Shown here: positions 1 through 9,040 of the stretch, piece by piece
Numbering within the stretch: position 1 is the first letter of the stretch
Layout: every line of letters begins with the position of its first letter
Notes under the pieces: generated by a model
Databases searched by the model: none
Told to the model about the DNA's origin: nothing
Seen by the model: only the letters and a program-made list of their open reading frames with translations
Position numbers and translations under genes: made by a program
Origin: Sclerotiophoma versabilis
Taxonomy: Eukaryota; Ascomycota; Dothideomycetes; Pleosporales; Didymellaceae
Assembly: GCA_012274445.1 (NCBI GenBank)
Contig: JAAROD010000033.1
Location: 434,001 to 498,000 of the forward strand
Direction of reading: 5' to 3'
Length of the DNA: 64,000 nt

Positions 1-3000
1 CAAGCGTGAAAACATCAAACGAGCTCCTCGATCGTTTTGAAGAAGCATTGACGAGCGCATTGACGGATCCCTCAACAATACTGGAGACATCATTTAACCT
101 GTGGGCCAACAAACTGAATGGCGCAGTAGCTGAACCACACCTCACAAACGAAACGATTGGTGCGACAAGTTTTGAGTGGAGTGGGAATGCTATCGCGATT
201 AGGGAACAAATTGCCACTCTTACCGGTGTCGAGACCACTAAGATCAACGAGTCTACATCGATCTTTGAGCTGGGTCTAGACAGCATTGATGCTATCAAGT
301 TGTCGTCAAGACTCAAAAAGCGTGGTCTTAATCTACCTGTCAGCGGTATCATGCGTGGCCTTACTGTCAAGAACATGGTCAGCAACCTACAAAAAAATCA
401 GGTCAACGATACCCACTCCCAATTCGAGGGAGAATTCGCTCACCGCAGAAATGAATTGCGACACTATGTCGAGTCCTGCGCTGTAGACTTAAGCAAGATC
501 GACGATGTCTTGCCTCTCACACCATTGCAAGAAGCCATGGTGGCCGACATGATAGCTTCGAACTACACCCGATACTATAACTTCGACGTTGCAGAACTGG
601 CTGCAGACACCGAAGTTGACAAACTATGTGACGCGTGGCACACGGTCATCAGATCAACACCTATATTGCGCACAGCATTCTTCGAAGTTGCTGACCCAAA
701 TCTCGATGGATCATATGCTCAGATCGTCGTCAAGCAACAGTCTCTGGAGTCGTGTGTAGAACGTCAACACATCGACACGATCGAGAAACCCGACTTCGCT
801 GCTACCTTCGAAGACCTACGTCGTGCAGCAGTACAATCAAAGACACTGGATCCTCCTATGAAAATAATATTCGTGGAGACAGCTGAACGCACGTACCAGA
901 TTTTGTCTATTGCTCATGCGCTCTACGATGGCTGGTCTTTGAGTTTGCTGCACGATTGTATCAATGCGGCTTATCGTGGACAGTTTACTCCTACACCCAA
1001 TTATGAAGCTACATTAGCAGAAATACTGGCTGGATCCGCTTTAGAAGCCGCAAGTTTCTGGAAAGATTACTTGAGTGGCCTGACGCCAAGTCTTCTCCCT
1101 CGCCGCCATGGTACTACTACGGAAACAGGGAAAGTTCATCGCATGGAACGCGCAAGTGACATCAAACTCGCTGATGCCACAGTTTTTGCCATGAACAGCA
1201 AAGTGTCACTTCAGACTTTGGGTCAGATGACCTTCGCCATTACATTGGCGTCCTATGTTGGCTCCTTGGACGTCACCTTCGGCTGTGTACTTTCTGGCCG
1301 CGATGACGATGATAGATCTCAGCTAATTTTTCCAACCATGAACACAGTTGCCATTCGCACGGTGCTGCATGGTTCCCACTCGGAACTGCTACAATATATG
1401 CAAGATAACTTCAGCAATGTCAAGCAATGGCAGCACTACCCTCTACGGAAGGCTTCGGCTCTTGCAGGTACATGCGGAAAGTTGTTCGATAGCTTGTTCA
1501 TCTACCAGAAGGGTATGGAGCAGGGCTCTCGTGCAGAGAAGAAGCTTTACGAAAGTATTGAAGGTCAAAGTGATGTCGAATACCCGCTTTGTGTGGAAAT
1601 GGAGGCCGTAAACAACAGACTAGTGTGGCGCTGCGCTGTCAAAGACGAAGCCATGGACCTTAAGGAAGCTCAGGTGCTGCTGAACAGGTTAGACGAGGTT
1701 CTTCGCAACGTTATACAATCTCCCGAACGAGCGACTATCAACTCAACGCCACACGGAACTTCAGTGTGTGGCTTGCCAGCGTTCGAAGATACGAATGCGC
1801 ATACGCTGGAAGGCAACACCATTGATGAGCAGTCGAGCCTTTCAGCCGCCACGCCGTCATCAGAAACAATTACGCGGATTCGAAAAGCACTTGCCTTTGT
1901 TGCTCAGGTTTCTGAGGAAGATATCAAACGAGGCATGTCGATCTTTCACATCGGCCTAGACTCCATCAGTGCCATTAAGGTATCCTCTATCCTTCGCAAG
2001 CACGGCATTACTCTCAGTGTTGGCCAGATGCTCAAAGCTGGTACTGTGGAAAAGATGGCCGAGATAGCTGACAAGCGCACAACGTCTGTTTCCAAAGAGA
2101 ATAGCGATTCAAGTCATGTTATCAGACATGCACTACGCGGACTGGATCAGGCCAAAATCCTGTGCCGGGCAGGAATCGAAGCGTCACAAGTCGATCGCAT
2201 CCTTCCTCTCACGGCTGGCCAGTTGTACATGGTTTCAATGTGGCTCAGTACCAAAGGCGCCAATTTGTATCCAGAATTTGTCTACGACCTAGAAAGGCCT
2301 GTGAGCTACGAAACGTTGCGAATGTCGTGGCAAGATGTTATTGCGACCAACCCAGTCCTTCGCACGCACATCCTTACGACTAATCAGTGCGACCTACCAT
2401 ATGTCCAAGTTGTGCTGAAGAAAGCAAGTGCTTCTATTACCGATGTCACAGAGCACGATAACGACACTGTAACACATACCATGAACAAGGTCACGACGCA
2501 GCAGCCCTGGGTTCACCTCTTTGCATCACGGACATCGTCAGGTTGGTCGCTCAAGTTGAAGATCCATCACGCCTTGTACGATGGCGTGAGCTTGCCGCTT
2601 CTGATGCTGCAGCTCCAAGATAACTGCAACGGCGCTGCACCTTGTACACCAGTTCGAACGTTCGATGACTATATTGCTGTGGCTCACGCTGCGCCCGCGG
2701 CATCGCAACGAAAAGCATTCTGGATGCATTACCTGGAAGGGATTGAATCATACTGCAATACTCAACCGGAAGGTGCACTCACCTCAAAGATAGAGATCTT
2801 CAAACTCGGGTTCCTGTCCACATCTACTCTGGAAGCTATCGCTCGCCAGCACGGTATTTCGACACAAGCGCTCTTCCTTGCAGCCTACGCCAAAATTTAT
2901 GCAGCGATATCAGGTCAAGCCGAACGAGTGGACGCCGTGATTGGCATCTACCTCGCCAATCGCTCGTTGCCTATTGATAACCTTTCCACAGCTGCGGTAC

Positions 3001-3548
3001 CCACTGTTAATCTGCTCCCTCTCCGAATCCGGTTGCCAGTTGCAACTTCGATCACTGATGCGGCAAGTCAGATACAGAACGACTTACAACGAATAAGCGA
3101 ACCCATGAACGCAACAACAAGTCTTTTCGAGATAAGCCAGTGGACAGGAGTCAAGATTGATACTTTCGTCAACTTTCTCAATCTTCCCAACGCCAACGAC
3201 GAGGAAAGCGTGAAACGAGATGACGGGTTTAAGATTATGCAGAAGGATGGCTGGCAAGAAGACGTCAGCAGGGTGACTAGGATCGAGCACAGAGACTGGG
3301 AGGCCCCCAAAGAACTGGTGAATAAGCATGTCAATACGGCCTACCTTGTAAGTTTCAACACAGCTTTCCAAGGAATACAGGGAAGAGACGCTAATTCCAA
3401 TCAGCATGCTATCGATGTCGAAGCTACGATTCGCAACGGAAGCTTGGATGTTGGTGTATTTGCACCAACTGATATGTTGAGTCTGGAGGATGGAGAGAAA
3501 TTGGTCGAGGATCTGAGAATGGAACTTGAGGCGCTGGGTCAGGCATAA
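1..3548 (+). CDS. sidC: Ferrichrome-type siderophore NRPS, C-terminal part (partial)
   Basis: The frame is open to the left edge, so only the 3' end of a large nonribosomal peptide synthetase is present; about 1,180 residues are visible. Seen in order: a short tail of an upstream domain (residues 1-60), a carrier (T) domain with the phosphopantetheine serine in LGLDSIDA (S93), a condensation domain with the active-site variant AHALYDG near residue 303, a second carrier with IGLDSISA near 648, and a last condensation domain with an intact HHALYDG near 855. There is no adenylation or thioesterase domain in view. A terminal T-C-T-C array is the known hallmark of the SidC/NPS2 ferrichrome synthetases, which join acyl-hydroxyornithine, Gly and Ser/Ala units into an intracellular iron-storage siderophore. 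The first C domain has Ala in place of the first His of HHxxxDG. The family call is confident; the exact siderophore is inference, since the A domains lie outside. Confidence 0.85.
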   Translation, partial: SVKTSNELLDRFEEALTSALTDPSTILETSFNLWANKLNGAVAEPHLTNETIGATSFEWSGNAIAIREQIATLTGVETTKINESTSIFELGLDSIDAIKLSSRLKKRGLNLPVSGIMRGLTVKNMVSNLQKNQVNDTHSQFEGEFAHRRNELRHYVESCAVDLSKIDDVLPLTPLQEAMVADMIASNYTRYYNFDVAELAADTEVDKLCDAWHTVIRSTPILRTAFFEVADPNLDGSYAQIVVKQQSLESCVERQHIDTIEKPDFAATFEDLRRAAVQSKTLDPPMKIIFVETAERTYQILSIAHALYDGWSLSLLHDCINAAYRGQFTPTPNYEATLAEILAGSALEAASFWKDYLSGLTPSLLPRRHGTTTETGKVHRMERASDIKLADATVFAMNSKVSLQTLGQMTFAITLASYVGSLDVTFGCVLSGRDDDDRSQLIFPTMNTVAIRTVLHGSHSELLQYMQDNFSNVKQWQHYPLRKASALAGTCGKLFDSLFIYQKGMEQGSRAEKKLYESIEGQSDVEYPLCVEMEAVNNRLVWRCAVKDEAMDLKEAQVLLNRLDEVLRNVIQSPERATINSTPHGTSVCGLPAFEDTNAHTLEGNTIDEQSSLSAATPSSETITRIRKALAFVAQVSEEDIKRGMSIFHIGLDSISAIKVSSILRKHGITLSVGQMLKAGTVEKMAEIADKRTTSVSKENSDSSHVIRHALRGLDQAKILCRAGIEASQVDRILPLTAGQLYMVSMWLSTKGANLYPEFVYDLERPVSYETLRMSWQDVIATNPVLRTHILTTNQCDLPYVQVVLKKASASITDVTEHDNDTVTHTMNKVTTQQPWVHLFASRTSSGWSLKLKIHHALYDGVSLPLLMLQLQDNCNGAAPCTPVRTFDDYIAVAHAAPAASQRKAFWMHYLEGIESYCNTQPEGALTSKIEIFKLGFLSTSTLEAIARQHGISTQALFLAAYAKIYAAISGQAERVDAVIGIYLANRSLPIDNLSTAAVPTVNLLPLRIRLPVATSITDAASQIQNDLQRISEPMNATTSLFEISQWTGVKIDTFVNFLNLPNANDEESVKRDDGFKIMQKDGWQEDVSRVTRIEHRDWEAPKELVNKHVNTAYLVSFNTAFQGIQGRDANSNQHAIDVEATIRNGSLDVGVFAPTDMLSLEDGEKLVEDLRMELEALGQA

Positions 3549-4124
3549 TGGTAATTTAGGGTGATTACATACCTGAAGCGCGTATTTCCTTTTGTCTTTT
3601 GGGTTTCGCGGAGTTGGGGATATGTCTCGAGGGTCAAGGTGTGCCTCTGGAGTTTACCATGTAGACAAACAATCTGTTTACTGAGTGTATATTCTTCATA
3701 CTGAACAAGCACCTGCGCGATGACTAGTCGGCCTTTGAACATGGCTTGAACCCGTTTACAGGGGCTGGTTGTTCTAATTAACATGTGCATCAGATCGAGG
3801 GCCGCTTATGCTTGATAGATATTGGCAGCTGGTATCAGGTTTAGTCCTTTTAGGATGAGGAAAGATTGATTCCCTGATTGGCAACACCAGTCTTCAATTC
3901 GGGTTGCTACCACTCCGTTGGCGGCTGGACTCAGATGTTATGGACACTGGTATGCATGGAACGAATTATCGAATGGATCGAGCGATGACGGACGCTCGCC
4001 ATTGAAGCTTAGATTGTGCGAGAGAAAACATGCGGAGTCACTAAACTCGTAGCCAATAGTTCGCAGGCCCATTCGCTGTTCTACGGGATGATCCAAGGCT
4101 CGGAGGTCGATAGCGCTGATCCAC
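3549..4124. other. Convergent intergenic stretch
   Basis: This lies between the 3' ends of the NRPS gene and the RNPS1-like gene. Open frames here are short and without recognisable features; part of it is probably the two 3' UTRs. I see no other element. Confidence 0.6.
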
Positions 4125-5292
4125 CTACCTGCGGTCTCTGCTCCTACTCCTAGATCGTGGGCTGTCGTAGGAATCGTAACTGGGGCTTCTCCTCCCTCCT
4201 CCTCCTCCTCCTCCTCCTCCTCTTCCTCCTCCGCCGCCGCCGCTGCCTCCTCGACCACCTCTCCTTGGCGGAGAGTCCCTTCGCCCAAAACCTCCACCTC
4301 CTCTGCGACGTGGTGGTGTTCTTGATGGTGACCGACTGAACGATGATCGTGACATGCTCCTTCGCGGTGATCTGCTTCTAGACCTCGAGTATGAGCGTGG
4401 CCTGTAACCGAAGTCGCCGCCTCCACGCCCTCCTCTGCCTCTCCCTCTGCCCCTCCCTCGCCATCCTCCTCGTGGTGAAGGTGATCGTCCGCGTCCGCGT
4501 CCTCCACCCATTGGTGGTGGTCTGTAGGCGCCAGGTGGCCCTCCACCTCCATACCCATTGTGGTCGTCTTGGTATCGCGGCGGTGGACCCCCTCGTCTTG
4601 GGGGTGGTGTTTGTGAGAAGCGTCGTCGTGGAAGAACGATCGAGACTTGAATCTTTGCGCCGTCTAACTGTGCTTCATGCATCTTTGCGATTGCGCGCTC
4701 TGCATCGTCGATTTCTTCGTACAGGATGTAGGCGGTTCCGCGGTTGACATTGACTGTGAAGTTAGCACAGCCTTGTGTGATGATTGTCGAGGACTTACAA
4801 ACTGGGTTCATAGGCATCCTCAGATCCTTGATCGTCCCATACTTCCCAAAGATCTCGCGAACATGGTCTTCTTTGACGTTCTTGGTCAATGCTTCTACTA
4901 CAATCTGTAACAACAATCAATAGCTGCTTGAAGAGGCTGGGAGTTGCTAGGAAGGTCTGTCATACCTTCGCGCTTCTTGGCGCAGGTGAGCCATCCCTAG
5001 GGGTAGGGCTGCGAGTATAGCTCCTGCCTCTGCCATCTGGTGATCTTGTTCGTGACCGCGACCTTGACCTGTCATTTGGCGTGTAGCTCCTGCGCCCGTT
5101 GCGCGGAGGTGTAGGGGACCGTGTGCGTGAACGAGAGCGTGACGCAGAACGGGGGGATCTTGAACCACGAGGCGACCGCGATCGTGCTGAAAGAGAACGT
5201 CTGGGAGATTGTGTGCGCGAGCGGTCGCGAGGGCTCTGAGAACGCGTTCGTGACCGCGACCGGTCCATTGGAGACGGCGACCGCGATGGCAT
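4125..5292 (-). CDS. RNPS1-like SR protein (RRM plus RS/RGG tails)
   Basis: Three exons: 5292-4966, 4904-4799 and 4753-4125, with introns of 61 and 45 nt; 353 residues. The N-terminal third is an RS-rich tract of alternating Arg/Ser/Pro. Exons 2 and 3 encode one RRM, with an RNP2-like IVVEAL at the start and an RNP1-like GTAYILYE after the second junction. The C-terminal half is Pro-, Gly-, Arg- and Ser-rich, with RGG-like repeats, a long Gly run and a final RS tail ending SRDRR. RS-RRM order and the RRM sequence resemble metazoan RNPS1, a splicing activator and exon-junction-complex accessory factor, so a nuclear role in splicing or mRNA quality control is inferred. The start is the first ATG that opens the RS tract. 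The stop is embedded in a sequence resembling a 5' splice site, so a longer isoform is possible. Confidence 0.85.
4190..4247. repeat. CTC/GGA trinucleotide repeat in coding exon
   Basis: A near-perfect run of CTC (GGA on the coding strand), followed by CCG repeats, encodes the poly-Gly stretch in the C-terminal part of the RNPS1-like protein. Because the unit is 3 bp, length changes would alter only the number of glycines. Confidence 0.85.
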
Positions 5293-5537
5293 GGTGGGCG
5301 GTTTAGCCTTTAACAGGGTTTGCGAGTTTTCTAATACTCTAGTTTGCTTGTTGCTCGAATTGGGTGCTGGCGAGATTGAAAACTTGAAAGCAGATCGACT
5401 CTGTTCGAAGCTTGAAGCTTGCTGCATGAGCGTCCGCAGGAGCTCACTAGTAACGTGTGCACGGACCAACCTCATTCCTGGCCGACTGAGTAACCAAATT
5501 CTCGATTTGCTGCAGTGTTTGGGCCTTAAACATACGC

Positions 5538-6906
5538 CTACATAACGTATAACGTGTCATTACCATTCACTAGACTCTCCTGTTGTAGCCAATCCACCAC
5601 AGTATCAGGAAGCTGGAACTCCGGCTCCCACGGCCAATGTGTTTGCGTAGTATCCACGTTCCCTCTCTCGATCGCCTGATGCTCCATGACATCTCCTTCC
5701 CAATTGTTGTCAATCTCTCTCGTGGCATCCAGGTTCGCCTTATAGTTCACAAAGTCATGGAAAATTGACAGAGTTCCTCGCTCTGCCTTCCGTTTCTCCG
5801 CCGTCTTCTTTGGATCATTTGACCGCGCCACGGCTTTCGCACGACGTTGCTCAATAGCCCAAGCCGGAGTGGTACGAGCTTGCTCTTGATTGACGATTTC
5901 CACCAGACCGTAGCCATTAGAGCCTTGCCAGAACTCGTAAGCGCAGCCTCCAGAAAAGACTTGGCTCATCCGTGGCGAGTACAGGGCTGCTGTCTCTTGG
6001 AACAATCGCGGATCTGGTATGTTCGTACCGTACTCGGACATAAATATCGGTAGAGCTGCGTTCTGGAGGCGAGTGACCAATGCTTCGTAGCCAGACACCT
6101 GCATATTTGCTTGCCCTGCCCACATGTAGCAGTTGCACTGTCCAGCAGCGTTAGTGTGGATCAGTTGAAAACAAAAGTGAGGCTGACCGTCCAAAAATCG
6201 ATCGAGCTTGCCGAATCGCCTAGCGACAGGTATTCAAAGGTTGTCGTATCTAGTTGATCAATAGTAGCACCAGTATAGCCGATGGGAAGTGTCCTCTGGC
6301 CGGAAGCTTTGTTCAGCATCTTCATGTACCTCTTAAGGTCTCTCACTACGGCTTTGATGACCGGGGCGGCCTTTTCGGTACTTTTGCTGTTAACCAGACA
6401 TACACCCGCCAGGAGACCTAATGTGTTTGGGTACTGTGCCATGACATTCACTGTTTGGAAGAACTCTGTCATTGCCGTGTGATGGTACGAGCCATATGGG
6501 TCGATACGACTGATAGTGTTGAAGCGGTTTGAGACTCCTGTGAAGACATAGATGCCAGCTTCCTCGAGCAACTTCATAGCTTGACCGTGTCTTTTGGTAT
6601 CATCAATCATATCTTCTTCTATCAGCTTGGGTTGTTTGGTTCGGATCTGTGATTACAAACAAACAAATAGTGTGTTCAGGCCCAACTCTTTGAACAGAGA
6701 AACATCGTGCTTCAGCTGAGGCAGGTGTGCGTCCGAGATTGGGTCTTGAACATTTGGAACTTGGTATACAACTCCTCGGACGAAAAACTACGTTGTGATT
6801 ACCATACAACCTCTACGTGGATTCAATGGATGTTTACCCGTTCATCCCCTCTCCAAAGGTAGCGGCCACGGATCGTAATAGGGACAGAAGCCGTAGAACT
6901 AGCCAT
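5538..6906 (-). CDS. GH72 glucanosyltransferase-like protein lacking the acid/base Glu
   Basis: Four exons: 6906-6838, 6787-6661, 6612-6188 and 6137-5538 (introns 50, 48 and 50 nt); 406 residues. Family landmarks in order: FFVRGVVYQ near the N-terminus, DAHLPQLKHDVSLFKELGLN, MKLLEEAGIYV, AAPVIKAVVRDLKRYM, SIDFWTCNCYMWAG, the nucleophile motif FMSEYGTN, and SQVFSGGCAYEFWQGSNGYGLVE. These are typical of the Gas/Gel/Phr family, which cuts and rejoins beta-1,3-glucan chains in the wall. Odd: the motif that normally reads GNEV, carrying the proton-donor Glu, reads GVCLV here, so Asn-Glu has become Val-Cys. There is also no signal peptide (it begins MASSTASVPITI after an in-frame upstream stop), no GPI signal and no Cys-rich module. 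It is probably a non-secreted or catalytically altered relative. Family call firm; function unknown. Confidence 0.85.
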
Positions 6907-7827
6907 GTCGATGCTGATTTACACGAGGATGGGCGTTTCAGGAGCAAGCTGTGAATCGCAAAGCTTCAGGTGTTGGATGGTAGAAGAACTTGGGAGCTGC
7001 TGGAGTGAGTGGTTGCCTTAAGAATAGAGCTAAATGGCTTGGGCATTGTAGTGGCGACTTGTTCATGTCAACGTGCAGCTGCAGCCATGGCGAGCTGTTC
7101 AGTCATTTTGTCACACCAACAGTGTTGCTACTCTCTTGAGCGACAGGTCATACTATTTCCGGGACGGCGAGCTTTGTTGGTTGATCGTCAGGCACGAGCT
7201 CGGCTTGCCTCTACCGCCATGATCTCCCCAGTGATAATTATTCTCCGAAATCGACACGGAATGACTATAGTATTCGTCAGACAAAGGCCAATGTATAAGT
7301 CGGACGCCGCCGTGTTCAGCGCCGCTCAACTTGACCGGACTTGTGCAACATGACCTCAGGCCAGGGTGGTAGCGCGGCAGATGCGCGTGGAGCCCAGCTC
7401 GTGCGTGCTAGCTGATGTCAAGTTTGGAGCTGCGACCTGCCCTAAGGCTGAGGCAGAGTGTAAGACGGCCTATTCGACAAGAAGCTGCACGATGGCGCAA
7501 TCGCTGTGGAAGGTCGATATTGGATTGTGTCGAGACGATTGCATAACTGCTCTGTTGGTCGCCCGTTGCAACCGTCAACCCCGCTGTCACAGTCTCTGAA
7601 TCCATCGCTTTCTGCCCCACCAAGGACGCCAAACGGGTCAACCCGACTGCGCGACAACACCCAACGCTCGCCCTTCCACACCGCATACCTTCACTGCCGC
7701 TTAGTCAGACCCTTGTTGATCTACTTCGCCTGAAACCTGCGATTTTCTCCTGCGACAGTCCTACTGTACCTCCACGCACCCCACTTCACACCAAGCTCCA
7801 GCAGCCCGCACTACCCCTCAGTAAACA
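6907..7827. other. Intergenic, divergent promoter region
   Basis: Between the start of the GH72-like gene and the start of profilin. Several short frames exist but none shows coding features. The C/T-rich tract at about 7700-7825 probably belongs to the profilin promoter and 5' UTR. Confidence 0.55.
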
Positions 7828-8507
7828 TGTCCTGGCAAGGTGAGCACCGGTGACGCACTTCGGGACGTTATTGAAGCTGACCCCAACAATAGCATACGTC
7901 GACCAGAGGTAAAAAGCTACCTGAAATTCGCACAGAGCATCTCTAATCGCCCACCACAGCCTCGTTGGCACTGGCAACATTGACAAGGCCGTTATCTGCG
8001 ATGCCACTGGCCAGACTACCTGGGCCTCGTCCCCAGGCTTCTCCGTACGTCCGGCAATACACACTGCGCCCAGATGTGGCAATCCAGAAGAGCAAGGGCG
8101 CAGGTGTGGGAAGAAAAACGCTGACAGCAGCAGCTCACCGCCGCCGAGATGGGCGCCATCGCCGCCTCGTTCACCGACAAGAGCGAGCCCAAGTCCGTCA
8201 TCTCCAACGGCATCAAGATCAACGGCGAGAAGTACATGACCATCGAGGCATCAGACGACTCACTCAAGGCCAAGAAGGTGCGCTCCAAACCTACCCCGTC
8301 ACACCCCACTCACCTGTCGATTCCACCGCCAGCATTCGCCCCCCGCACAGACACTAACAAGCCGTGATATAGGGCAAGGAAGGCGTCGTAGCCTACAAGA
8401 CAACCCAGGCGCTCCTGATCGCACACCACTCCGCCGACGTCCAGACCCCCAACGCCTTCAACAGCGTCGCCGAGCTGGGCGAGTACCTCAAGAAGGTCGG
8501 CTACTAA
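7828..8507 (+). CDS. pfy1: Profilin
   Basis: Five exons: 7828-7840, 7893-7908, 7960-8044, 8131-8277 and 8373-8507; 131 residues, the usual profilin size. The protein starts MSWQAYVDQSLVGTG, continues with DKAVICDATGQTTWASSPGF, and ends with a helix containing VAELGEYLKKVGY; all are conserved fungal profilin segments. Profilin binds G-actin, promotes nucleotide exchange and delivers actin to formins; it acts in the cytoplasm. The second exon is only 16 nt. The acceptor of exon 4 is a tandem CAGCAG, so a Gln may be included (131 aa) or skipped (130 aa). I saw nothing broken. Confidence 0.95.
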
Positions 8508-9040
8508 GCGCAGGGATTTGTTCGAGATTTGTTCATACTTTACGGATATTTGCATACAGCGTGGCGGATGAAATGAAAAGTTCAGCGCAGCGTGGCGGCT
8601 GATTGGAGAGGCATAGAGAGACATGACAGACGAACGGAATAGCAGGTTGGAGAACCTTGGAAGCAACAATGAGATACATCTACACCTATTTTCAAACACT
8701 GCACGCCCCATACAAGTGTCCCATGAACTGTAGTCATCACAACGGCATCCGTATGCTTTTACAACGGCTGGAAACCTTACAATAGAAGCTATTGAACACC
8801 AACTTACCCCGTGTTAGGATGAACGGCGTACAATACACTGTTAAGTTTACGTATTGCATGGAAATGGAGAAGTTCGAGATCAATATTGATGTTGCTTATG
8901 TCGCTCAGGAACGCCATGCTAAAAATGCTCAGCCAAGGAACCTCGCCTCAAAAGCCGCTTTTCCTTTCCCTTTCACTTTCCCTACACCTCTCCTTAGATG
9001 CATACTTCGCTCCCACCTGTCACTTACAGACTCACGACTC
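8508..9040. other. Convergent intergenic stretch
   Basis: Between the 3' ends of profilin and the anoctamin gene. It holds presumed 3' UTRs and no credible gene. Confidence 0.6.

Noticed and set aside
3938..4558. 206-codon minus-strand frame overlapping the end of the RNPS1-like gene
   Set aside because: It is the shifted reading of the GGA repeat and Arg-rich codons (giving Glu/His-rich protein). Its downstream part could be used only if the stop-overlapping donor is spliced.
6638..6672. 18-nt intron (GTTTGTTTGTAATCACAG) in the GH72-like gene
   Set aside because: Too short to splice; the 48-nt alternative ending AAGAAG restores LFVYMIDDTKRH, which fits the family.
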